From an uncultured Chitinophaga sp. (GTDB taxonomy: Bacteria; Bacteroidota; Bacteroidia; Cytophagales; Cyclobacteriaceae), in the NCBI GenBank assembly GCA_902168205.1, contig CABHOK010000002.1:620001-684000 (forward strand): 64,000 nt of DNA, read 5' to 3'. Made by a program: the position numbers and the translations under genes. Below are positions 1 to 9,234 of the stretch, piece after piece. Numbering within the stretch: position 1 is the first letter of the stretch; every line of letters begins with the position of its first letter. Under the pieces are notes generated by a model. It worked only from the letters and a program-made list of their open reading frames with translations. It was not told the origin of the DNA and ran no database searches.

Positions 1-606
1 TTTACTACAGCCAGTGAATTGAAATATTCCAACGAGATAAAAATAGTGTTGACTTCGGAGTTTAAAGAACCAAGCGAAGATTTCGTACGGTTCTTCATCA
101 GTAAAGTATACGATGGCAAGGCTATGCCCAAAGTAGTATCACAGTTTACCGGTATAGTGAAGAAATCGGTTAACCAGTTGATCAGCGATATGATCAACGA
201 CCGATTGAAATCCGCTTTGGCAAAAGAAGCTGAATCAGAAAAAGCACGCGTGACAGAAGAAGCCGCAGCACGCCCGGAAGAAGATAAAGCCATTGAGACA
301 ACGGCACAGGAAATGGAAGGCTTTATGATTGTGAAGTCGATTATACGAAAGAAGATCGATGCCAATCGAATTGTTGCACGCGATACCAAAACGTACTACG
401 GCATTCTGCTGGATGACAACAATCGTAAACCGCTATGCAGACTCTGGTTCAACGGCACGAAAAAATACCTGGGTTTGTTTGATGAAACTAAAAATGAGAC
501 ACGTCATGAGCTGCAAAAGCTGGATGATATCTTTAATTATACCGAGCAGCTTTTGAAGAGTGTTGATCTGTACGAAAAAGAAGAAAAAGTAGCAAACCCT
601 ATATAG
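1..606 (+). CDS. COG4748-like restriction-endonuclease-type protein, C-terminal part
   Basis: The reading frame is open from the first base, so the gene starts upstream of the window; the TTG at 19 is not a believable start. The visible 201 residues have a charged Ala/Glu-rich linker around residues 75-105, followed by a conserved-looking domain with the patterns IVARDTKTYYGILLDDNNRKP, CRLWFN and KYLGLFD and a C-terminal helix DDIFNYTEQLL. From memory this matches the C-terminal part of COG4748 proteins, annotated as type I restriction enzyme R-like or PD-(D/E)XK nucleases. The nuclease core would lie outside the window, so activity cannot be judged. Its last 8 bases overlap the convergent cupin gene. 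No methylase or specificity gene follows. Confidence 0.6.
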   Translation, partial: FTTASELKYSNEIKIVLTSEFKEPSEDFVRFFISKVYDGKAMPKVVSQFTGIVKKSVNQLISDMINDRLKSALAKEAESEKARVTEEAAARPEEDKAIETTAQEMEGFMIVKSIIRKKIDANRIVARDTKTYYGILLDDNNRKPLCRLWFNGTKKYLGLFDETKNETRHELQKLDDIFNYTEQLLKSVDLYEKEEKVANPI

Positions 607-913
607 CTACTTTCGGCCCGAAGAAAATTACCCAGGTAGAAAAGTCATCGGTAAAATTCTGAAAGCGGTGTACAACACCAGCCGGCACAAACAGAAAGTC
701 GCCCGCTTTGAAAGGTATTATTTCCCGCTCGTAGAGAAAGTCACCGGAGCCGGCTATAATGATATAAAGTTCATCCTGGTCGTGTGGATTCTGAAGATCA
801 ACACGATCAGGTTTATATACCTCGACAGACAGTGTATCACGTCTGAAAAATTCTGCAAAAAATTTGTTTGAATTCTTTAATGAACGCAAGGCGTCTTCGG
901 GGGAGATCTTCAT
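599..913 (-). CDS. small cupin-domain protein
   Basis: A 104-residue single-domain cupin. The metal-site signature is visible: PHDQDELYIIIAGSGDF (His44, Asp/Glu around 47-48) and later PAGVVHRFQNF (His82). Such small cupins bind a metal and are often annotated as mannose-6-phosphate-isomerase-like or of unknown substrate. The gene is convergent with the restriction-like gene and its stop lies inside that gene's end. It ends close to the cupin fold with no extra domain, so it could be an enzyme or a ligand sensor; the substrate cannot be told. Confidence 0.75.
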   Translation of the reverse strand: MKISPEDALRSLKNSNKFFAEFFRRDTLSVEVYKPDRVDLQNPHDQDELYIIIAGSGDFLYEREIIPFKAGDFLFVPAGVVHRFQNFTDDFSTWVIFFGPKVAI

Positions 914-1039
914 ATCCGGGATTGAGACATCAAGATATTATATGCAGTATAAAAATGCAAAATACCCTGCAATAGAATAGTTGATATAGCTTATCATATT
1001 CTGCTCGGTCGTGAGATCAGGATATAGCAGGATGAGAAA

Positions 1040-2206
1040 TTACTCCGTTTTTTCTGCCGGAAGCGTAAAGAAAAATGTAGCCCCTTCGTTTACTTTGGCT
1101 TCGGCCCATACGCGTCCTCCGTGGCGGGCGACAATACGTTGTACAATGGCGAGTCCTACACCGGTGCCTTCGAAATCACTGGGTTTGTGCAGCCGCTGAA
1201 ATACACCAAACAGCTTTTCGGCATACTCCATGTTGAAGCCGGCTCCGTTGTCTTTTACGTAGTATACTATATATCCATTGTCGCGATACGACCCGATTTC
1301 GATAGCCGGATTTTCTTTTTTAGCAGAATACTTATAGGCATTCGAGATGAGGTTAATCCATACCTGCGTGAGTAGCGCGCGGTCTGCGTATGCCGGTAGT
1401 AGTTCGTTAACGGTAACTTTTGCGTGATAGTCACTGGCATCGGTAACATCGCTGATCACATCCTTCACCAGGTCCGCTATATTTATCGCTGACTTCTTGA
1501 CTTCTTTTCGACCCATCTTGGAGAACTCCAGCAGGTCATCAATGAGCGAACCCATTTTGATAGCATTTTTGTGGATTACGCCCAGCATACGTTTCGCCTC
1601 ATCATCCAGTGTATCGTTATAGCTTTCTTCCAGCATTTTTGAGAAGCCTACCAGCGCACGGACAGGCGCGCGAAGGTCGTGCGAAACAGAGTATGAAAAC
1701 GATTCGAGTTCTTTATTTACTTCTTCCAGTTGGAAAAGGTTCTTCTGCAGATCAGCGTTCAATTGTTTGATCTGCGCATCGGCTTTTTCAAGCGACTGAT
1801 TTTTTTCGATCAGTTCTTTTTTCTGCAATTGTATCTTTAGCAGAACCGATACCTTGGCCGTGGTAAGTTCCGGGTCGAGAGGTTTGGAGAGATAGTCAAC
1901 AGCACCTTCTTCAAAACCTTTCATCACCGATTGCCGCTCTTTCTTTTCGGCTGAGGCAAAGATGATGGGTATATCTTTTGTTTTTTTATTGAGCTTTAAT
2001 ATCTGCGCTACCTCGAAGCCATCCATCTCCGGCATTTGTACATCGAGAATGATCAGGTCAATATCATTGTTCAGGGCAAGCTTCAGCGCATCATTTCCAT
2101 TGGTCGCATTCAGAAAAGTACGATCGGGTTTATCGAGTAACGTTTCCAGCGCATATATATTGGCTGGTTTGTCGTCAACGATCAATATAGTTACACGTTC
2201 CTGCAT
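1040..2206 (-). CDS. response regulator-histidine kinase (REC-HisKA-HATPase)
   Basis: A 388-residue cytoplasmic protein with no membrane segment. Residues 5-120 form a receiver domain with phospho-acceptor Asp55 (LIILDVQMPE) and the conserved Lys108. A coiled coil (about 125-170) leads to a HisKA box SYSVSHDLRAP with His176. A HATPase follows with an N box (NLISNAYKYS), DNGAGF and GTGVGLAI. It probably receives phosphate from the large hybrid kinase encoded upstream and either relays it or acts as a kinase whose activity depends on its receiver. It is the last gene of a three-gene operon, 2 bp after cheR. No output DNA-binding domain is present. Confidence 0.92.
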   Translation of the reverse strand: MQERVTILIVDDKPANIYALETLLDKPDRTFLNATNGNDALKLALNNDIDLIILDVQMPEMDGFEVAQILKLNKKTKDIPIIFASAEKKERQSVMKGFEEGAVDYLSKPLDPELTTAKVSVLLKIQLQKKELIEKNQSLEKADAQIKQLNADLQKNLFQLEEVNKELESFSYSVSHDLRAPVRALVGFSKMLEESYNDTLDDEAKRMLGVIHKNAIKMGSLIDDLLEFSKMGRKEVKKSAINIADLVKDVISDVTDASDYHAKVTVNELLPAYADRALLTQVWINLISNAYKYSAKKENPAIEIGSYRDNGYIVYYVKDNGAGFNMEYAEKLFGVFQRLHKPSDFEGTGVGLAIVQRIVARHGGRVWAEAKVNEGATFFFTLPAEKTE

Positions 2207-2208
2207 AG

Positions 2209-3030
2209 CTACTTCATCTTCATGAATATCTTTTCTTTCTTGTCCGTTTCTTCAAAGCAATCTTTTTTATCAGCAAACAAAAGCGATTCTTTGTCACCGA
2301 GTCCTAAAAAGCCAAACGAGCATAAACTCTCATGAAAAAGATTGACAACCCGGTTCTGAAGGTCCTGGTTAAAATACATGAGAACATTTCTGCAAATGAT
2401 AAACTGAAACTCATTGAAGGATTTATCGGCTACCAGGTTGTGCGGAGAGAACACCACATTTTCACGCAGCGACTTATCAAACAAAACGGAATTATACTTT
2501 GCTATATAGTATTCGGAGAAAGCTCTTTTCCCTCCGGCTTCCATATAGTTGCTTGTATATAGTTTCATGCTGCCGAGCGGATATACTCCTTCGCGCGCAA
2601 TCTTCAGCGACTTCTGGTTTATATCCGTGGCATAAATGATGGAACGATCCAGCAGGTTTTCTTCTTTCAGTAAAATCGCAATCGAGTATATTTCCTGCCC
2701 CGTAGCGCAGCCGGCTATCCAGATACGAAGCACCGGGTACGTGGCCAATCGTTTCACTACTCTTTCGCGTATACTTTTGTAAAAGGTCGGGTCTCGAAAC
2801 ATTTCCGTTACGGTAACGGAAAGCTCCTGTACAAACTCTTCGAACAAGTGCTCGTCCTTCAACAGCATTTTTCCGAGCTTGTCGAGTGCATATATATCCC
2901 GGTTCTTCATGAAGTGCACGATTCTCCGCTTTACGGATAGTTCAGCATACTCTGTAAAATCGTACCCGTATATAAAGCGGATCGATTCCAGTAGTTCTTT
3001 GAATTCAATATCGTCAATCGTGATCGTCAT
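2209..3030 (-). CDS. CheR-type protein-glutamate methyltransferase
   Basis: A 273-residue CheR homologue using S-adenosylmethionine. The N-terminal helical domain covers roughly residues 1-75. The VTEMFRDP motif follows at about 73-81, the SAM-binding GCATGQEIYS segment at 107-116, an Asp-containing ATDIN, and IICRNVLMYF near 211-220. CheR enzymes methylate chemoreceptor glutamates, but Bacteroidota use them widely beside hybrid kinases, where the target is often a coiled-coil region. The gene lies 7 bp after the CHASE3-GAF hybrid kinase, whose long Glu/Gln-rich coiled coil is a plausible substrate. The usual CheB methylesterase partner is absent from the operon. A chemotaxis role is not supported here. 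Confidence 0.92.
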   Translation of the reverse strand: MTITIDDIEFKELLESIRFIYGYDFTEYAELSVKRRIVHFMKNRDIYALDKLGKMLLKDEHLFEEFVQELSVTVTEMFRDPTFYKSIRERVVKRLATYPVLRIWIAGCATGQEIYSIAILLKEENLLDRSIIYATDINQKSLKIAREGVYPLGSMKLYTSNYMEAGGKRAFSEYYIAKYNSVLFDKSLRENVVFSPHNLVADKSFNEFQFIICRNVLMYFNQDLQNRVVNLFHESLCSFGFLGLGDKESLLFADKKDCFEETDKKEKIFMKMK

Positions 3031-3037
3031 GCATAAC

Positions 3038-6000
3038 TCAACGGTATAGCCATACGCGCATCAGCGAAAGCAGTTGTTCTAGGTTCACCGGTTTGGATAT
3101 ATAGTCAGACATGCCTACGGCGAAACATTTCTCTTTATCTTCCTTCATAGCCTTGGCCGTGAGTGCAATGATGGGCAGTGTCTTCAGCGACTCGATCTTG
3201 CGAATCTCCTGCGTGGCTTCATAGCCATCCATCTCCGGCATCATTACATCCATCAACACCAGGTCGATCGACTTGTCTTCTTTGACAACGTCAAGGGCAA
3301 CTTTTCCATTCTCGGCCGTTACCACCTCCAGTCCTTCGCTCTCCAGTGCGTTGGTGAGCGAGTATATATTTCGCATATCATCATCTACCAGCAGTACTTT
3401 TTTGTTTTGCAAGACTTCATCAGACTTGTGCAGATTGCGAATGATGCGTTGTTTCTCCTTCGGCAATTTGGATTCTACGCGGTGCAGGAATAAAATCGTT
3501 TCATCCAGCAGGCGTTCATGCGAGTCGGCAGTTTTTAGTACCACCGTATTGGCAAGTTTGCTCAGCTGGCTGCTCTCTTCTTTCTTCAGATCTCTGCCGG
3601 TATATACGATGATGGGAATCTGGTTGATGTTGCCGTCCGATTTTATTTTCTCAAGCAATTCAAAGCCCGTCATGTCGGGCAGGCCGAGATCAACAATGAT
3701 ACAATCAAACGATCTTTCCTGAAGTATTTCAAACGCTTCTTCACCGCTATAGGCTGAAGAACATTTCACATCACTGTCAGCAATCAGTTCACGAATCGCA
3801 CCGTTCTGTTGCTCGTTGTCTTCTACGATCAGCAACTTCTTGAGTTTTTTATTCGAGAAACGCTCGATCTTTTCAAAAGCGCCCTGCAAGTCCTGCGTAG
3901 ATACAGGCTTCATAATATAGTCGAAGGCACCCAATTCAAGACCTTCTTTTTTCTGATCGTAAGCTGAAATGATTTGAACCGGTATATGGCGAAGATCGGG
4001 ATTGCTCTTGAGCTGTTTGAGTATTTCAGTACCGTCCAGCCCCGGTAATTTCATGTCGAGTAATATAGCAACAGGTTTATAATGGCGTGCATAGCTGATC
4101 GCGGCATTACCCTGTGTAGCGATAACACCTTTGTACCTCCGATCGTGTATGAAGTCGAGCAGTATCTTGCTGAACTTCTCATCGTCTTCAACGATCAGTA
4201 TCACACGATCGCTTTCGATAATATCATTGCGATCATCGTGGGAAGGAGTAGAGGTCGGCACTTCGGCTGAGATGGGGAGGTGTTTATATTCTATTTTGAG
4301 AGGTTCCTTTTCCTTGATTTCAACTTTCTTATCTATAGAGGAACTATATGAACTATCGAAGTGGAGGGGCAGATATAGTGTAAATGTACTGCCTTGTCCT
4401 TCTTCACTTTCCAAATGTATTTCACCTCCGAGTGCATAGGCAAGTTCGCGACTGATGGACAGTCCCAATCCTGTACCGCCATATTTACGTTTGGTTGACC
4501 CATCGGCTTGTTGAAATGCTTCAAAGATTATATCACGTTTAGCCTTGGGTATACCAATGCCCGTGTCGGAAACAGCAAAGGCAACCATGTTGGGTATATT
4601 GTTTAGATCTTTCTTGCGGAAGGGTATAAATGTATCGGGCTTGTAAATCTTCAATTGCACCTGGCCGCCTTCGTAGGTAAATTTGAACGCATTGGACAAC
4701 AGGTTACGAATGATCTGCTCTACGCGTTGCCGGTCTGTTGTAAAAGCAGGAGGAAGTGAATCTTCTTCATAGTCGATTTTGAATGCAACAGACTTGTTGT
4801 GGGCAAGCTCTGTGAACATAGATGATATATGCGTAATGATATCATGAAACGGAACGTTCTCGATCTCCAGCTGCATTTTGCCAGCTTCGATTTTTGAAAG
4901 GTCCAGGATTTCGTTAATCAGGTTGAGCAGATCGGTACCGGAGTTATATATATTCTTCGAGTATTCAATTTCCTTATCGCCAAGCCGGTTGGTTTTATTT
5001 TCCGATAGCAACTGTGCAAGGATCAGGATGCTATTGAGTGGTGTTCGCAGTTCGTGCGACATGTTTGCCAGAAACTCGGATTTGTACTTACTGGTAACTT
5101 CAACTTCGCGCGCTTTTGTTTCCAGGCTAACTTTGGCGTCTTCCAGTTTTTCATTTTGTTCTTCCAGCAGGTTTGATTTTTCTTCGAGCTCGGTATTGAT
5201 CTGCTGCAATTCCTGTTGCTGCATTTTTAATTCTGTTTCCGATCGGGACAGCAATTCTGTTTTTACATGAAGTTCTTCATTGGCCTGTCTCAATTCTTCC
5301 TGCTGCGCTTCGAGTTCCTCGGCCTGTGTTTGTGTTTCAGTCAGAAGCAATGCTGTTTTTTCGCGCGCCCGTGCCGATACCAAAGCAATCGCTATACTAT
5401 CAGACACCAGTTGCAGATATTGCTGCTGTATATCCGTGAAGTCATATATACTCCCCAGCTCGATCACACCGATTACTTCATTTTCAAAAATAAACGGAAC
5501 GACAATTATATTCTTCGGACGCAGTTGTCCAAATCCCGTTGCAACATTAAAATAGTGCTCCGGTATATCCCGCAACAGTATAGATCGCTTGTCGTTCGCG
5601 GCTTGTCCGGCAGCGCCTTGTCCAAAACGCAGCGACTCAATGGAAGTATTATTTTTATCAACTGAATAAGTAGCGATCGGGTAAAGGGTACGTTGCTCCG
5701 GGTCGGTAAGGTATATTACTCCGGCCTGTGCATTTAAATACGTTACCAGTTGGTTGATGGTGATCTCGGCCAGATCGTTCAGTGGTTTGTTTCCCTGTAT
5801 ACTTCGAATGAGGTTTCGGTTTCCCTCCAGGTTCCAGTTTTTAATTTCGGCTTCTTTCTCGGCACGTTTCAACGCACGCAGGTTCGTGGTGATCAATATG
5901 TATACCACCACCAGCGTAAATCCAATTACAAGGAGTAAGATAATGAAGAGAATGTTGAAATTGCGTGAATCGGTCTCGCTGGCAAGTTTACGCTGATCAA

Positions 6001-6499
6001 GTAATTTTTGCTCTACACCTTTTGCCTTGGCTACCATGTTTCTGATTTGTTGCAGTATTTGCCTGCTTTTACCAGTAGAGAACTCGGCTATAGCTTCATC
6101 ATAGTTGGTCTTTCGTAACCCGATAAATTGTTCCAGCTGTTGTATATGCCGGATTGTTAAACTATCTAACTTCCTGGCGTTGTTTTGTTGTCCCGGATTG
6201 TCAACCGTTAGTTGAAGGATTTTGTTGGTGTGATCGGACAAACTGAGTTTCGAATTATAGAATGGCTGCAGAAAATCTTCTTTACCCATGATGACAAAAC
6301 CGCGGGCGGCATTTTCTGCATCGATGGAATATACCAGCACCTGCTCAAGTTCATAAAGAACCTCTTGCGTGTGGGTTACCCATTGATTCGTGATAACAAG
6401 TTTCTCGCTGTTGTTATACGAGATAACAACCACAAATAACAGCACAACCGAACAGATAGAAAATCCGAGGAGTATTTTTTTATCCAACGTTAACTTCAT
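3038..6499 (-). CDS. hybrid sensor histidine kinase, CHASE3-GAF-HK-3xREC
   Basis: An 1153-residue inner-membrane kinase. TM1 (about 10-28) and TM2 (about 181-203) flank a periplasmic CHASE3 domain. A GAF domain (about 230-375) and a long Gln/Glu-rich coiled coil (about 375-470) follow. The HisKA box is FLANMSHELRTPLN with His482; the HATPase has NLLSNAFKFT, DTGIGI and GTGLGLSI. Three receiver domains carry Asp815, Asp937 and Asp1084. It starts the operon with cheR and the REC-kinase. The architecture resembles multi-receiver phosphorelay kinases of Bacteroidota. The signal sensed is unknown; CHASE3 and GAF suggest separate extracellular and intracellular inputs. Confidence 0.95.
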   Translation of the reverse strand: MKLTLDKKILLGFSICSVVLLFVVVISYNNSEKLVITNQWVTHTQEVLYELEQVLVYSIDAENAARGFVIMGKEDFLQPFYNSKLSLSDHTNKILQLTVDNPGQQNNARKLDSLTIRHIQQLEQFIGLRKTNYDEAIAEFSTGKSRQILQQIRNMVAKAKGVEQKLLDQRKLASETDSRNFNILFIILLLVIGFTLVVVYILITTNLRALKRAEKEAEIKNWNLEGNRNLIRSIQGNKPLNDLAEITINQLVTYLNAQAGVIYLTDPEQRTLYPIATYSVDKNNTSIESLRFGQGAAGQAANDKRSILLRDIPEHYFNVATGFGQLRPKNIIVVPFIFENEVIGVIELGSIYDFTDIQQQYLQLVSDSIAIALVSARAREKTALLLTETQTQAEELEAQQEELRQANEELHVKTELLSRSETELKMQQQELQQINTELEEKSNLLEEQNEKLEDAKVSLETKAREVEVTSKYKSEFLANMSHELRTPLNSILILAQLLSENKTNRLGDKEIEYSKNIYNSGTDLLNLINEILDLSKIEAGKMQLEIENVPFHDIITHISSMFTELAHNKSVAFKIDYEEDSLPPAFTTDRQRVEQIIRNLLSNAFKFTYEGGQVQLKIYKPDTFIPFRKKDLNNIPNMVAFAVSDTGIGIPKAKRDIIFEAFQQADGSTKRKYGGTGLGLSISRELAYALGGEIHLESEEGQGSTFTLYLPLHFDSSYSSSIDKKVEIKEKEPLKIEYKHLPISAEVPTSTPSHDDRNDIIESDRVILIVEDDEKFSKILLDFIHDRRYKGVIATQGNAAISYARHYKPVAILLDMKLPGLDGTEILKQLKSNPDLRHIPVQIISAYDQKKEGLELGAFDYIMKPVSTQDLQGAFEKIERFSNKKLKKLLIVEDNEQQNGAIRELIADSDVKCSSAYSGEEAFEILQERSFDCIIVDLGLPDMTGFELLEKIKSDGNINQIPIIVYTGRDLKKEESSQLSKLANTVVLKTADSHERLLDETILFLHRVESKLPKEKQRIIRNLHKSDEVLQNKKVLLVDDDMRNIYSLTNALESEGLEVVTAENGKVALDVVKEDKSIDLVLMDVMMPEMDGYEATQEIRKIESLKTLPIIALTAKAMKEDKEKCFAVGMSDYISKPVNLEQLLSLMRVWLYR

Positions 6500-7170
6500 A
6501 GTATACGAGAATCGGTTAATAAAAAATCAATCCAACAGGCACACCGATCGGGCAGTGCCATACGGGCGATCCAGGTAATCGACCCGATACTTTTTAATAA
6601 ATCATGCAAAAATCCCTAACCCTTGACTGCGGGCTATTCTCAACGACCTTCTATAAATATAAATGAAAGCTCCTAATCTTCAAAAAATAAAATACATCAA
6701 TACACAAAGAATCATCATGTTGTTTATGCATGGATTTCTTATGCCGGGGCACATACACTATAACGATGAGGCTACACGCATTTGCAAATACTCGTTGTGA
6801 GACTTTGGACAATTGGAAATTGTACTTTTTGCACACTGATGGTAGTATACATAGTAACTCTCATCTGTGTTGAAATGACATTTTAATATCCCGTAAAAGG
6901 AAGGATGAAAACCACCTTGATAGAAAAATAGCGGTACGCGCGGATATGCTGCAATTCATAGGAAAAAATGCTCTATAGTAGCTTATTTAAGCTGCTATCA
7001 CCGAAGAAAAGCACGCGTTCACCTCATTTTACCCGCGGGCGCAAAGAAAAGCACTTACATAATCGTTATAGATATAATAAACCCACGGGCATAGGCATTA
7101 GCTTGGACAAACGAGGGAGATGCGTGCCGCCCAAGTCTGGTTGTAACGATAACCTAATTTATATACCGCT
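6500..7170. other. 671-bp gene-free interval
   Basis: This gap lies between the divergently transcribed hybrid kinase and the intradiol-dioxygenase-like gene. Two short open frames (6651-6836 minus, 6968-7192 plus) look non-coding: skewed composition, no ribosome-binding context and no recognisable domain. The only structured element I can support is a hairpin at 6975-6998 with an 11-bp arm (one G-T pair) and almost no loop, not followed by a T run. The interval must hold promoters for both flanking genes, but I cannot place them with confidence. An sRNA cannot be excluded. Confidence 0.5.
6975..6998. other. near-perfect hairpin in the gene-free interval
   Basis: ATAGTAGCTTA at 6975-6985 pairs with TAAGCTGCTAT at 6988-6998 (11 pairs, one G-T) around a TT centre. 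There is no T tract on either strand, so it is not a standard terminator. It could be a protein-binding palindrome or an RNA hairpin. Confidence 0.4.
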
Positions 7171-7854
7171 ATGGAACGCAAACAATTTTTGAAACGTCTG
7201 GGTATGGGAAGTCTCATCGTACCCTTGTTGCAGGCTTGCAACAGCGATGATGATGATGCAACATCAGGCGCATGCAGCACAACGCCTTCTGAGACTGCGG
7301 GACCTTTCCCGACGAAAAATCCTTCATCCCTGGAGATGGTAGATATACGTTCTGACCGGACGGGATTGCCGCTCACGGTGAAGATTACGATCCAGAATAA
7401 AAATAACAATTGCGCTGTGCTGGCAGATGCTATTGTAGATATATGGCATTGCGATAAAGATGGTTATTACTCCGAGTATGGCGGCACGTCCATGCAGACG
7501 GTTGATTTTACTTCGGTGCACTTCCTGCGCGGAAGACAGGTTACTGACAGCAATGGACTTGTTGGATTTACCTCTATATTTCCCGGCTGGTATTCATCGC
7601 GTGCGCCCCATATACATGTGCATATTTACAACGCCAGCGGAGTGTCATTACTGGTTACGCAGATCGCTTTTCCAAGTGAAGTAACGGACGCAGTATATAC
7701 TACGGCCACACAATATTATACCAAAGGCAAGCAGGATACATACAATTCATCCGACAACATTTTTGCTGATTCGGTTGCGAGCGAGCTGGCTACGTTAACC
7801 GGTAATACAACGGATGGCTATGAGCTTACCCATACCATTGTGGTAAATGCCTGA
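7171..7854 (+). CDS. intradiol ring-cleavage dioxygenase-like lipoprotein
   Basis: A 227-residue exported protein. The N-terminus MERKQFLKRLGMGS is followed by a lipobox LQAC with Cys23 as lipidation site and an acidic linker NSDDDDA. The rest matches the protocatechuate 3,4-dioxygenase beta-like fold: TAGPFPT, LADAIVDIWHCDKDGYYSEY and PGWYSSRAPHIHVHI. Candidate non-haem iron ligands are Tyr100, Tyr141, His147 and His149. Lipid-anchored intradiol-like proteins are common in Bacteroidota and their substrates are mostly unknown, so catechol degradation should not be assumed. No ring-degradation genes lie nearby. It leads a run with the unknown 7891 gene and the pirin-like 8465 gene. Confidence 0.85.
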   Translation: MERKQFLKRLGMGSLIVPLLQACNSDDDDATSGACSTTPSETAGPFPTKNPSSLEMVDIRSDRTGLPLTVKITIQNKNNNCAVLADAIVDIWHCDKDGYYSEYGGTSMQTVDFTSVHFLRGRQVTDSNGLVGFTSIFPGWYSSRAPHIHVHIYNASGVSLLVTQIAFPSEVTDAVYTTATQYYTKGKQDTYNSSDNIFADSVASELATLTGNTTDGYELTHTIVVNA

Positions 7855-7890
7855 TCAATGTATATAATGTAGTATATTCAGAATATAATT

Positions 7891-8460
7891 ATGGCAAAAG
7901 GTCTCATACGGCTGTGTTACGCCAAGGTAATAGATGCTTCGGCATCGGGTACGTGGGAGAAGTATGTATTTGATGATACATACCGTGAGTTTTTTATGCA
8001 GGCGCAATACTATAATCAGCAGCAGAAGTTTTCAAGCTTTCGCGAGATTCTTGAGAACGATCCGAAGGCTGACCGGTTGCATGCCCTGGTGAGTACGGCA
8101 GCTATAGGCTACCTGCGCCAGTTGAACGAACGTATACCGGATGTTACCAATGTTTCAGGCAAGGTGTTTATTCCGTTCAAAAATTTCAGATTTGAAATTA
8201 TGCAGTCGCATGTGAAGGATAAATACCAGCATAAGATTGCCATTCACTTTTATAGCGAGGTATTAACGTGGATTGATACGGTGCAGAATATGTTTCTGCT
8301 GGCTATTGGTGATCAGCGCGATGCCTTACGTAACGGGCAGATGATCGATACGGAGATGGTTGCCTGGCGCCCGAACCTGGGCATCAGTGCATTTCAACTG
8401 GCTGCGGCGGTACAGACTATAGATGCACACGTGCAGGAGGGAAGTGATCTTAAACTATAG
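7891..8460 (+). CDS. unknown conserved-looking protein
   Basis: A 189-residue soluble protein that I do not recognise. It has no signal peptide, membrane segment or known motif. It is a mixed alpha/beta-looking sequence ending in a helix-rich region (FQLAAAVQTIDAHVQE). Codon use is like its neighbours. It lies 36 bp after the dioxygenase-like gene and 4 bp before the pirin-like gene, so the three are probably co-transcribed. A role connected to quinone, phenolic or oxidative chemistry is only a guess from context. Confidence 0.6.
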   Translation: MAKGLIRLCYAKVIDASASGTWEKYVFDDTYREFFMQAQYYNQQQKFSSFREILENDPKADRLHALVSTAAIGYLRQLNERIPDVTNVSGKVFIPFKNFRFEIMQSHVKDKYQHKIAIHFYSEVLTWIDTVQNMFLLAIGDQRDALRNGQMIDTEMVAWRPNLGISAFQLAAAVQTIDAHVQEGSDLKL

Positions 8461-8464
8461 CCTT

Positions 8465-9169
8465 ATGCTGTCGAAAACAAAAGCGATGATATACCTGGCC
8501 GACCAGCGCGGGTGTTCACAGGAAGACTGGTTCCGGAGTTTCCATATTTTCAATGCCGGTAAATATTTTCATGAAAGCAGAAGGCCGTTCGGCAACCTGA
8601 AGGCATTCAATGATACAACGCTGAAAAGTGAACATACGCTGGTGCGATATGCCAGGGAAGACACGGTAATTATGCTGTTGCCGATGGTAGGTGCACTGAA
8701 TGTTCGCATTGACGCTGGTGAATATATACTTGCCGATGTAGGGGAGGCATTTACCGCGGCAGTTCCGAAACACTCGGTAGTTGAGATCACCAATCCGTAC
8801 GAAGATGAACTCATCAATTTCCTGGAGATATGGTATACAGTGCCTTCCGGAAATATAGCGGCTTCCGGTAAAGTTCTATTTGATCTGGACAATCGCAAAG
8901 ATATACTTGTTCCACTGGCATTGGATGCTCAGCTCAGTTCAGGTGCATCGCCCTGTATCGGCAAATTTAACGGCAGGGGAGAAGGTATATTTACTCCGGC
9001 CGACAGCAACAGTGGTGTTTTTGTTTTTGTACTGGAAGGTGCTTTTGAAGTCGCCAACCGGTTGCTACATGCACGCGATGGCCTGGCGCTGTGGGAAGTG
9101 GAAGAAGTGGATTTCGAAGCGCTGTCTAATAACGCGATTATTCTGTTTGTAGAGGTAAAACTCACCTGA
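8465..9169 (+). CDS. pirin-like / quercetinase-type bicupin
   Basis: A 234-residue protein of the pirin family. MIYLADQRG, WFRSFHIFNAGKYF, FGNLKAFNDTTL and the second-half VFVFVLEGAFEVANRLLHARDGLALWEVEEV fit a two-domain cupin (YhaK/YhhW-type). Some members cleave flavonols, others act as redox-responsive regulators. The usual first-domain HxH metal ligands are weak here: the site reads HIFNAGKYFHESRRPFG, and the second domain lacks the His set. Metal-dependent activity is therefore uncertain. I chose ATG 8465, 4 bp after the preceding stop; the in-frame start at 8423 would overlap that gene by 38 bp. Confidence 0.75.
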   Translation: MLSKTKAMIYLADQRGCSQEDWFRSFHIFNAGKYFHESRRPFGNLKAFNDTTLKSEHTLVRYAREDTVIMLLPMVGALNVRIDAGEYILADVGEAFTAAVPKHSVVEITNPYEDELINFLEIWYTVPSGNIAASGKVLFDLDNRKDILVPLALDAQLSSGASPCIGKFNGRGEGIFTPADSNSGVFVFVLEGAFEVANRLLHARDGLALWEVEEVDFEALSNNAIILFVEVKLT

Positions 9170-9175
9170 AGTATA

Positions 9176-9218
9176 AAAGGCATCCCGCAGTATATATAGC
9201 AGGATGCCTTTAGTTTTT
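9176..9218. terminator. bidirectional terminator between convergent genes
   Basis: AAAGGCATCC at 9176-9185 pairs perfectly with GGATGCCTTT at 9202-9211 around a TATATATA-containing loop. T runs follow on the plus side (TTTTTT from 9214) and A runs on the opposite side. It lies between the pirin-like gene and the SDR, so it can stop both. Confidence 0.8.
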
Positions 9219-9234
9219 TAAGTATTGATGATGT

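Noticed and set aside
1-606. Complete restriction-modification system at the left edge
   Set aside because: Only the C-terminal part of one protein is visible; no methylase or specificity subunit is in the window.
3273-5555. Long antisense frames inside the hybrid kinase gene
   Set aside because: Serine-rich and leucine-rich shadow translations caused by the codon bias of the real gene.
6651-7192. Two short open frames (6651-6836 minus, 6968-7192 plus) in the large gap
   Set aside because: Biased composition, no plausible start context, no motif; the second overlaps the true start of the dioxygenase-like gene.
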